NCBI GenBank assembly: GCA_012026855.1
Contig: VEOV01000172.1
Coordinates: 1 to 11,943 of the forward strand
From: Geobacter sp.
GTDB taxonomy: Bacteria; Desulfobacterota; Desulfuromonadia; Geobacterales; DSM-12255
Direction: 5' to 3'
DNA: 11,943 nucleotides
The notes beneath the pieces were generated by a model. The model was given only the letters and a program-made list of their open reading frames with translations, was not told where the DNA came from and searched no databases. Positions 6,576 through 11,943 of this stretch are shown in pieces. How positions within the stretch are numbered: position 1 is the first letter of the stretch; every line of letters begins with the position of its first letter. The translations under genes were made by a program, and so were the position numbers.

Positions 6576-6854
6576 CTATGTCATCCGGTAGGCGACACCG
6601 AAGCCGCCCCGCGGATATTGCCAGCGGCTGAAGGCGTTACGCTGACAGACCACATAGCAGGTGCCGCACTCCAGGCAGCCGTCATGGACAAAGGTCATCT
6701 TCTGCTCTGCCTCTGACCAGGTATAGCACCTGGCCGGACAGCAGTTGACACAGCCGCGGACATCGCAGCCGCTGCAAACCTCAGGTTTCAAAACAATGTG
6801 CGGCTCACGGTCAATGGTGAAACTGGTAAAGTCAAAAATCTCGTCGATATTCAC
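6576..6854 (-). CDS. fixX: Ferredoxin-like partner of ETF:quinone oxidoreductase (FixX-like)
   Basis: This 92-aa Fe-S protein supplies the cluster(s) that pass electrons between ETF and the FixC flavoprotein, the two corresponding to one fused chain in mitochondrial ETF-QO. The C-terminal motif C60-L-E-C63-G-T-C66-x3-C70 is the CLECG-x-C signature, and C39-P-A with Y44 matches the FixX CPA-x-x-Y region. It is unusually rich in cysteine: ten in all, with C27, C30, C35, C38, C39 and C43 in the first motif. A second [4Fe-4S] cluster is therefore possible, where many FixX proteins have a degraded site. The start is GTG 6854, overlapping the fixC stop by 4 nt (GTGA), with GGAGG 5 nt upstream. The C-terminus (YPRGGFGVAYR) is typical of the family. 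Confidence 0.9.
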   Translation of the reverse strand: MNIDEIFDFTSFTIDREPHIVLKPEVCSGCDVRGCVNCCPARCYTWSEAEQKMTFVHDGCLECGTCYVVCQRNAFSRWQYPRGGFGVAYRMT

Positions 6855-8149
6855 AGTGCCCTCCAGGCTGTCATCAGATCGGAGACAGCGTTTTTCAAGC
6901 CGATCTTCTGCTGCACTTCCCGCATAATAAGCTTGGGAATGCTGGTTTTAGGCGTACCGTCGATGCGGTAGATATGCTCCATCATGCTGCAGACCAGCTC
7001 CGGGTACTCGTTGTAAATCCGGTCGATATGGAGCATCTTCGGAGCGTTTTTAAAGCCTTTCAGATCCTTCATTACCCAGCTGAGATCGAGCCGCTCTTTG
7101 TAACGCTTCAGGGTCTTGGAGGAGAAATCGTTGCGCTCATGGGCCTCGATTACTGTCTTGGCAGCCAGAATGCCGGAGTGGGAAGCGAGATTAATCCCTT
7201 CCAGATTGACACCGGTGGCATTGCAGAGCGCCGCCGCATCGCCGGCCACCAGGATGCCGTTGCCGAACAGTTCGGGAATCATGGTGTAACCACCTTCGGG
7301 GATGACATGGGCCGAGTACTCGGCCAGCCGGCCACCGCTGAGCAGTTTGGCGAACTGGGGCTGCTCCAGAAAGGCATTGAGCAGATCGTAGGGGGTCTTG
7401 CCGCTGTTTCTGAGACTGCTGATATGCACGACAATGCCGACCGAGACGGTGTCATAGTTGGTATAGAGAAAGCCGCCGCCACGCACGCCGCCGGTACAGC
7501 CGACATACTCGTTGGCAAAGCCCTGATCGCGCACCAGGCCGAAACGGTCATCAATCATCTCCCTGGACATATCAAAGAGCGCCTTGACACCGACAGCCAT
7601 CTGGTCGGCGCTGAACTTAGGTTGTCTCAGTCCGGCCTTGAGGGCGGTGAAGGAGAGCACGCCATCTGCCGCTATCACCACCGGGGCTTTCAGCTCCCCT
7701 TTCCTGCCGGCAATGGTAACGCCGGTCACCCGGCCATCTTTAAGAATTACATCTTCCACCGTGGAGCGGTTAATCAGGGTTGCGCCCGCCTTGACAGCCT
7801 CTTCCGCCAGCCAGCGGTCGAAACGGGGACGAAAGACGGTGTAGCCGTTGTAGGGAGTATGGTCAAAGTTGACGGTCTCATGCTGCACGTGAAAACTGGC
7901 ATCGCCGGTCATGAAGGTGGTTCCCTTCTTGGCGATATGGCGCTCCAGGGGCGCCTTGGTCCAGAAGTCGGGGAAGATCTCCTCGATGGAGGTCATCCGG
8001 TGCAACAGGCCGCCGAACATATTCTTCTCACCCGGGAAAGTGCCCCGCTCCACCAGGGCCACATCCAGCCCGGCCCTTGCCATGGCCAGAGCTGCCGATG
8101 ATCCGGCCGGACCGGCGCCGACAACTATTGCCTGAAACTGCTTGCTCAT
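6851..8149 (-). CDS. fixC: FAD-dependent ETF:quinone oxidoreductase, FixC type
   Basis: This 432-aa flavoprotein takes electrons from reduced ETF and, with the FixX-like protein, hands them to the membrane quinone pool. It has an N-terminal Rossmann dinucleotide site GAGPAG (11-16) ending in E34 and EKNMFGG (41-47), which is characteristic of FixC/ETF-QO. The second FAD motif is LVAGDAAALCN (300-310), followed by GVNLEGINLASHSG. The C-terminal part carries the SWVMKDLKGFKNAP region and no transmembrane helix, consistent with monotopic membrane binding. Cluster cysteines are absent and are supplied by fixX next door. ATG 8149 overlaps the etfA stop by 4 nt with GGAGG 6 nt upstream, and its own stop overlaps fixX. 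Length and motifs are normal for the family. Confidence 0.93.
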   Translation of the reverse strand: MSKQFQAIVVGAGPAGSSAALAMARAGLDVALVERGTFPGEKNMFGGLLHRMTSIEEIFPDFWTKAPLERHIAKKGTTFMTGDASFHVQHETVNFDHTPYNGYTVFRPRFDRWLAEEAVKAGATLINRSTVEDVILKDGRVTGVTIAGRKGELKAPVVIAADGVLSFTALKAGLRQPKFSADQMAVGVKALFDMSREMIDDRFGLVRDQGFANEYVGCTGGVRGGGFLYTNYDTVSVGIVVHISSLRNSGKTPYDLLNAFLEQPQFAKLLSGGRLAEYSAHVIPEGGYTMIPELFGNGILVAGDAAALCNATGVNLEGINLASHSGILAAKTVIEAHERNDFSSKTLKRYKERLDLSWVMKDLKGFKNAPKMLHIDRIYNEYPELVCSMMEHIYRIDGTPKTSIPKLIMREVQQKIGLKNAVSDLMTAWRAL

Positions 8150-9150
8150 GCTGCACCTCCATAAACTGCCCGGGCCTTGTCCAGCAGACGCGGGATGACA
8201 TCACGGAGGTCGGCCACGAAACCTTCGTCAGAGTTGGGAAAAACCGGCGCCTTGGGATCGCTGTTGACCGAGACGATCCGGCGGGAATCCTTGATCCCCC
8301 CCACATGGTGCATAGAACCGGAAATACCTAAAGCCAGGTAGAGCCTGGGGGTGACGGTGCGGCCTGTCTGACCGACCATCCGCTCGAATCCGGTCCACCC
8401 CAGGTCGAATACCGGCCGGGTAACGCCGAAGGAGACGTTGAGCAGTCTGCACAGCTCCTGCAGCTGCTTGAAGGTGGCTGGATCACACCCTTTGCCGGCG
8501 CTGAAGATTACTTCGGCATCGGTCAAATCAACGGTCTGGGGATCGGGCGGAATACGGTTGATGACGGTTGCCGAAGGATCAGCAGACAGCGCCGGGGGCT
8601 GCCAGAGATTTACCTGCGGCTGGCAGGGCTTTACTGACGGCAGCAGCACCTGGCTCAAGGCACGCACCGGCACGGTGATGACCAACCGCCGCTCGCCGTC
8701 CCAGACCCTGGTTTCGGCAATCCTGTTGCCAAGGGCCTGGCGGGAGAGCTGCAGACCGTCATTCATCTGGCGGGCAGTGGTAACTTCCGTCACCAGGGCG
8801 GCATCAAGGCTGGCTGCCAGGAGCGGCGCCAGGGTGGCGCCGAGGTCGTTATGGGGAAGCAACAGCAGTGACGCACCCTTGACCGTAGCCAGTTGTGCCG
8901 CTATCTGCCCCAGTTGAACCGGCCTGTCGAGCAGCTTCTCGCCGCCGGCAACAATGCTGACTGAAGGAGTGCCATAGGCGGCAAAGGCTGCCAGTGTCTC
9001 CCCTTCAGGGGCAAGCAGGGTTGCCGCCCCCCAGGACATGTCCGTGAAGGCCGCCAGGCGTGCCGCGTAGGAGAGCAGCCCCTTGCCGGTTTCGTCCAGC
9101 TGACCTTCGGGCAGGTCGACAAAGGCGAGGATTTTGCCGTGGCTCCGCAT
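8146..9150 (-). CDS. etfA: Electron transfer flavoprotein, alpha subunit (FixB-like)
   Basis: This 334-aa ETF alpha subunit binds FAD in the C-terminal domain and shuttles electrons from dehydrogenases to ETF:quinone oxidoreductase. The C-terminal signature is clear: FSAGKGCD (216-223), FGVTRPVFDLGW (241-252), VGQTGRTVTP (259-268), LYLALGISGSMHH (270-282), SVNSDPKAPVF (294-304). R245, Q261, S277 and H282 correspond to the usual FAD-contacting residues. The N-terminal domain (1-200) is divergent but of normal length, and no ferredoxin extension is present. The start ATG 9150 shares one base with the stop of the OYE-like gene (TGATG), and the stop overlaps fixC, so the three are translationally coupled. 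Whether the ETF is an ordinary carrier or a bifurcating one cannot be decided from the visible motifs. Confidence 0.92.
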   Translation of the reverse strand: MRSHGKILAFVDLPEGQLDETGKGLLSYAARLAAFTDMSWGAATLLAPEGETLAAFAAYGTPSVSIVAGGEKLLDRPVQLGQIAAQLATVKGASLLLLPHNDLGATLAPLLAASLDAALVTEVTTARQMNDGLQLSRQALGNRIAETRVWDGERRLVITVPVRALSQVLLPSVKPCQPQVNLWQPPALSADPSATVINRIPPDPQTVDLTDAEVIFSAGKGCDPATFKQLQELCRLLNVSFGVTRPVFDLGWTGFERMVGQTGRTVTPRLYLALGISGSMHHVGGIKDSRRIVSVNSDPKAPVFPNSDEGFVADLRDVIPRLLDKARAVYGGAA

Positions 9151-11114
9151 CAGATCTCCCTCCCGATCTTGTGCCCTTCCCAGATGGCCATATCCACCTT
9201 GCGGGGGGCAACGCTGTCGCCAACGCGATAGAGCTCGTCCACCTTCCCTTTCAGGCTCATGTAGAGGCTATCTTCAACCCGCTGTCCCATGGCCAGCACC
9301 AGAGAGTCGAACGGACCCCACTCATCCCAGATGTTGGAGTAGACATTGAAACCCTTGACCGTCTTGGCGCCGGCTTCCCCCCCTACCTCAATCACCGCGA
9401 TGTCCGGGGTGAAAGTAACCCCTTTCTGCAGCAGACGCTGGCGGGTCAGATAGAGATCCTGGGTCGGCCCCAGCTCCGCGCCGATAAAGAGGCTGGAGGT
9501 AATCATGTGCACCTTTTTCCCCTGGTTGGCGAGGAACTCGGCCGTGGCGGCCGCGCGCTGATGGCCGTCATAATCGATAAGACAGACATTCTGCCCCAGG
9601 TCAGCGGCTTCGTTGTTCAACACCTGCAGGACGTTGTAAATTGACGGCCCGTCGGCGCCACCCACCGGGTGCTCTTTGGGCACGCTGCCGGTGGCGATGA
9701 TCACCACATCGGGCTTGGTTGCCAGGAGCTGCTCGGTGGTCACTTCGACCCCCAGTTTTACCTTGGCGCCGGACTTATCCACCTGGCTCTTCTCATTACG
9801 GATGATGACCCCGAACTCGTCCCGGCCAGCCCCTTTCATGGCGGTCAGCACCTGCCCGCCGAGGTTTTCGTTTCTATCGTAGAGGGTCACGTCATGGCCG
9901 CGCCGGCCGGCCATCTTCGCTGCCCACATGCCACCCGGGCCGCCGCCGACGATGGCAACTTTCTTCTTGACTGCCGCCGGTTTCAGGGTGCCTTCACCCC
10001 ACTCCTTCTCCCGCCCCACAGCAGGATTCTGCACGCAGCCGAGCAGCTTGTTCATGCCAATCCGGCCGATGCACCCCTGATTACAGGCGATGCAGTAGCG
10101 GATGTCGTCCAGCCGCCCTTCGAAAGCTTTCTTGGGGAGATGGGGATCGCAAATCAGCGCTCGGCACATGCCGATCATGTCGGCCTGACCGCTGGCCAGC
10201 ACCTTCTCCGCCATGACCGGGTCATTGATCCGGCCGGTACAGAAGACCGGCAGTTTGATCTTTTCGCGCACCCCGGCAGCCAGCGGAATGGTATAGCCAA
10301 GCGGGGTGTGCATGGAGCCTTCCACCAGGTAGAGGTTGTAGAAAGTGGCGATGGAGAGGTCCATGAAGTCGATCAGGCCGCTTGCCTCAAGCTGGGCGCA
10401 GATCTCCTGCACCTGGGCAAGATCGAGACCGCCGGGGATCATCTCGTCGGCACACATCCGAACGCCGAGAGGGAAATCCTTGCCCACTGCCTTGCGCACT
10501 GCTGCTATGAACTTGAGCGGCGCCCGCAGCCGGTTTTCCAGGGATCCGCCATACTCGTCAGAGCGGAAATTGGTCAAAGGGGAGAGGAACTGCCGTGCCA
10601 GGCTGGAGTGGCCGAACTGCAGCTCGATGCCGTCGAAGCCACCTTCGCGCACATGAATGGCGCTCTTGGCAAAGTAACGGGCCACCTCTTCGATATCCTC
10701 CGGCTCCATCTCCTTGGGGGTCTCACGGAAGAGCACGTCCGGCATGGGACTCGGCGCCCAGACCGGCAGACGGGAGATGCTGCCGTCCCCCTGCTGGCCG
10801 TTATGGTTCAGCTGGGCAAAGATCTTGGCGTCGTACTGGTGGACGTAATCGGTGATCTTCTTGAAACCCTCGATCACCTCGGGATGGTAGACGTCGATCA
10901 GCTTTTCATAGGACATGTCCGTCGGGTGGACACTCATCTCTTCCGTGATGATCAGACCTGCCCCGCCCTTGGCGCGCTCGCCCCAGTAGTACATCTGTTT
11001 TTCACTGGGGAGATTGCCCACCGCCAGGTTGGTCAGATGCGGCTGGAATGAGATCCGGTTTTTTACTTCGACCGTCCCCAATTTGAGGGGTGAGAACAGA
11101 TTTGGAAACATCAT
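9150..11114 (-). CDS. OYE/2,4-dienoyl-CoA reductase-type Fe-S flavoenzyme (mycofactocin-associated)
   Basis: This 654-aa protein has the FadH architecture: an FMN-binding OYE barrel (about 1-335), a [4Fe-4S] motif C341-x2-C344-x3-C348-x11-C360, and an FAD/NAD(P)-type Rossmann domain beginning at VGGGPGG (389-395). The barrel shows LFSPLKLG, QFLSPLTNFRSDEYGG (175-190) and ENRLR. The substrate-pocket motif H-x-x-H-G-Y of OYEs reads Q166-F-G-H169-S-S171, so one histidine and the tyrosine are lost. FadH/OYE-family proteins are recognised companions of mycofactocin loci, and this one sits between mftC and the ETF genes. It is therefore a candidate for moving electrons from mycofactocinol to ETF. 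The ATG at 11114 has AGGAG 8 nt upstream; a longer reading frame up to 11174 would overlap mftC and lacks support. Confidence 0.9.
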   Translation of the reverse strand: MMFPNLFSPLKLGTVEVKNRISFQPHLTNLAVGNLPSEKQMYYWGERAKGGAGLIITEEMSVHPTDMSYEKLIDVYHPEVIEGFKKITDYVHQYDAKIFAQLNHNGQQGDGSISRLPVWAPSPMPDVLFRETPKEMEPEDIEEVARYFAKSAIHVREGGFDGIELQFGHSSLARQFLSPLTNFRSDEYGGSLENRLRAPLKFIAAVRKAVGKDFPLGVRMCADEMIPGGLDLAQVQEICAQLEASGLIDFMDLSIATFYNLYLVEGSMHTPLGYTIPLAAGVREKIKLPVFCTGRINDPVMAEKVLASGQADMIGMCRALICDPHLPKKAFEGRLDDIRYCIACNQGCIGRIGMNKLLGCVQNPAVGREKEWGEGTLKPAAVKKKVAIVGGGPGGMWAAKMAGRRGHDVTLYDRNENLGGQVLTAMKGAGRDEFGVIIRNEKSQVDKSGAKVKLGVEVTTEQLLATKPDVVIIATGSVPKEHPVGGADGPSIYNVLQVLNNEAADLGQNVCLIDYDGHQRAAATAEFLANQGKKVHMITSSLFIGAELGPTQDLYLTRQRLLQKGVTFTPDIAVIEVGGEAGAKTVKGFNVYSNIWDEWGPFDSLVLAMGQRVEDSLYMSLKGKVDELYRVGDSVAPRKVDMAIWEGHKIGREI

Positions 11115-11145
11115 GGTTGTGACTCCTAAATATTGGCTTAATTTT

Positions 11146-11943
11146 TCAGGCGGCAATCGCCTGCTTCTGGGCATCGGCGATGGAGGTTACGCACCGCTCC
11201 AGGCACTCGGGATCGCCGCCGTTGATATCGTTTTTCAGGTGCCAGGCCACTGCCGGGCAACCGCCGTGACACTGGTCGAAGCGGGTGCACTCCTCGCAGG
11301 AGTGGATCCTGAGGGAACGGAACGATTCGTAGATTTCCGAATTGTCCCAGATTTCCTTGAAGGTCTGCTCCCGCAGCGAGCCGGCCAGGAAGCGGTCGGT
11401 CTGCAGGAAGGCGCACGGGTACATGTTGCCGGTGGGGCCGACACAGCCGGTGAGCTTGGCGGCGCCGCAGAGATTAAGTCCCAGCCCCTGGCGCTCCTGA
11501 CTGGTGAGCGAGAAAAAGCTGTCGCCGGTGCGGACATCACCGCTTTTGGCGAGCCAGTCGGAAAACTTCAGCAGCTGGGACGGGGTTGGTCGCAGACTCT
11601 CCCAATTGTCAGCGCCGCGGCCTGAGGGGCGAAAGCGGCTGACCCGAAGAGAAACGCCCAGTGACTTGGCCAGGGCATACATGGCCGGAATCTCGGAGGC
11701 ATTATGGGTGGTAAGGACGGTATTGATGCTGGTGGGGATGGAGGAGGCTGCCAACAGCTTGACCGCCTCAACTGCCTTGTTAAAGACCCCTTTGCCCCGG
11801 ACAGCATCGCAGGTATCACTGTTGGCGCCGTCAAGACTGACCTGAATCGCTACCAGCCGGTTTTTGGAAAGTCTGGCGATCCTGGCGGCATCCAGCAGCG
11901 TGCCGTTGGGGGAAATGCAGGTCATAATGCCACGGGAGTGGCA
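11146..11943 (-). CDS. mftC: Mycofactocin radical SAM maturase MftC, C-terminal part (cut by window edge)
   Basis: MftC oxidatively decarboxylates the C-terminal Tyr of the MftA peptide and crosslinks it to Val. The frame is open to the right edge, giving 265 residues. The N-terminal CxxxCxxC SAM cluster motif lies outside. Visible (fragment numbering) are the later strands of the barrel (AIQVSLDGAN, 32-41) and a SPASM domain. Its cysteines are C159 (LCGAAKL), C167, C177 (MYPCAF), C216-x2-C219-x5-C225-x3-C229 and C247. DRFLAG (183-188) and the IWDNSEIYESFRSL block match the MftC pattern that I recall (DRFLAG, then VWKNSPLFRELR), more closely than PqqE. It ends in TGA 11146, 31 nt before the OYE-like start, with no terminator between, so the two are very likely one operon. 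Identity as MftC is supported by mftF downstream. Confidence 0.9.
   Translation of the reverse strand, partial: CHSRGIMTCISPNGTLLDAARIARLSKNRLVAIQVSLDGANSDTCDAVRGKGVFNKAVEAVKLLAASSIPTSINTVLTTHNASEIPAMYALAKSLGVSLRVSRFRPSGRGADNWESLRPTPSQLLKFSDWLAKSGDVRTGDSFFSLTSQERQGLGLNLCGAAKLTGCVGPTGNMYPCAFLQTDRFLAGSLREQTFKEIWDNSEIYESFRSLRIHSCEECTRFDQCHGGCPAVAWHLKNDINGGDPECLERCVTSIADAQKQAIAA

Noticed and set aside
9669..11051. Long plus-strand open frame of 460 codons
   Set aside because: Antisense to the OYE/FadH-like gene with intact Fe-S and Rossmann motifs; the plus translation is rich in His and Gln, typical of a reverse-strand shadow.
11115..11174. N-terminal extension of the OYE-like protein to 11174
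   Set aside because: It would overlap the end of mftC, the residues do not match an OYE opening, and a good AGGAG sits 8 nt before ATG 11114, followed by the typical barrel start.
11146..11943. PqqE or a generic SPASM peptide maturase instead of MftC
   Set aside because: The DRFLAG motif, the IWDNS block, the C-x2-C-x5-C-x3-C spacing and the presence of MftF downstream fit MftC better; no pqq genes are seen.
1..11943. CRISPR array, tRNA, rRNA, insertion sequence or prophage
   Set aside because: No regularly spaced direct repeats, no tRNA-like cloverleaf, no transposase or integrase reading frame and no rRNA-like sequence were seen on either strand.

Overview
The window looks like part of a deltaproteobacterial (Desulfuromonadota, Geobacter/Geotalea-like) chromosome. 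This is inferred from the gene content: a mycofactocin locus outside the Actinobacteria, a tungsten-type aldehyde:ferredoxin oxidoreductase, ETF plus ETF:quinone oxidoreductase modules, a stand-alone FIST protein, and moderately GC-rich DNA. The species cannot be fixed from the sequence alone. All eleven protein genes lie on the minus strand, so transcription runs from position 11943 towards 1, and both edges cut a gene.

In transcription order, the right part (11943 to 4165) is a mycofactocin / electron-transfer block. It holds the C-terminal part of the radical SAM maturase MftC, an OYE/2,4-dienoyl-CoA-reductase-type Fe-S flavoprotein, ETF alpha, an FAD-dependent ETF:quinone oxidoreductase (FixC type), its ferredoxin-like partner (FixX type), ETF beta, and the mycofactocin glycosyltransferase MftF with its N-terminal PqqD-like region. 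Most junctions are translationally coupled by overlapping stop/start codons. The exception is a 111-bp gap between fixX and etfB that carries a strong GC-rich inverted repeat. The block gives a plausible electron path: substrate (probably an alcohol) to mycofactocin, to the OYE-like flavoprotein and/or ETF, to FixCX, to the quinone pool.

The middle part (4093 to 2774) holds a small unknown 67-aa protein and a two-domain FIST protein starting at TTG. The left part (2766 to 1) is a tungsten/aldehyde block. A Moco/Tuco-type riboswitch lies between the FIST stop and the start of an aldehyde:ferredoxin oxidoreductase. It is followed by an intergenic region of nested inverted repeats, an unrecognised 203-aa protein whose N-terminal half resembles a beta-grasp (MoaD-like) domain, and the start of a MoaD/ThiS-like sulfur carrier cut by the window edge.

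The most interesting points are the mycofactocin maturation genes fused by synteny to a full ETF/quinone-reductase module, and a molybdenum/tungsten-cofactor riboswitch placed to control the adjacent AOR. Together they suggest an alcohol-to-aldehyde-to-acid oxidation system in an anaerobe. mftA, mftB, mftD and mftE and the dedicated dehydrogenase are not in the window; any that sit upstream would lie beyond the right edge.
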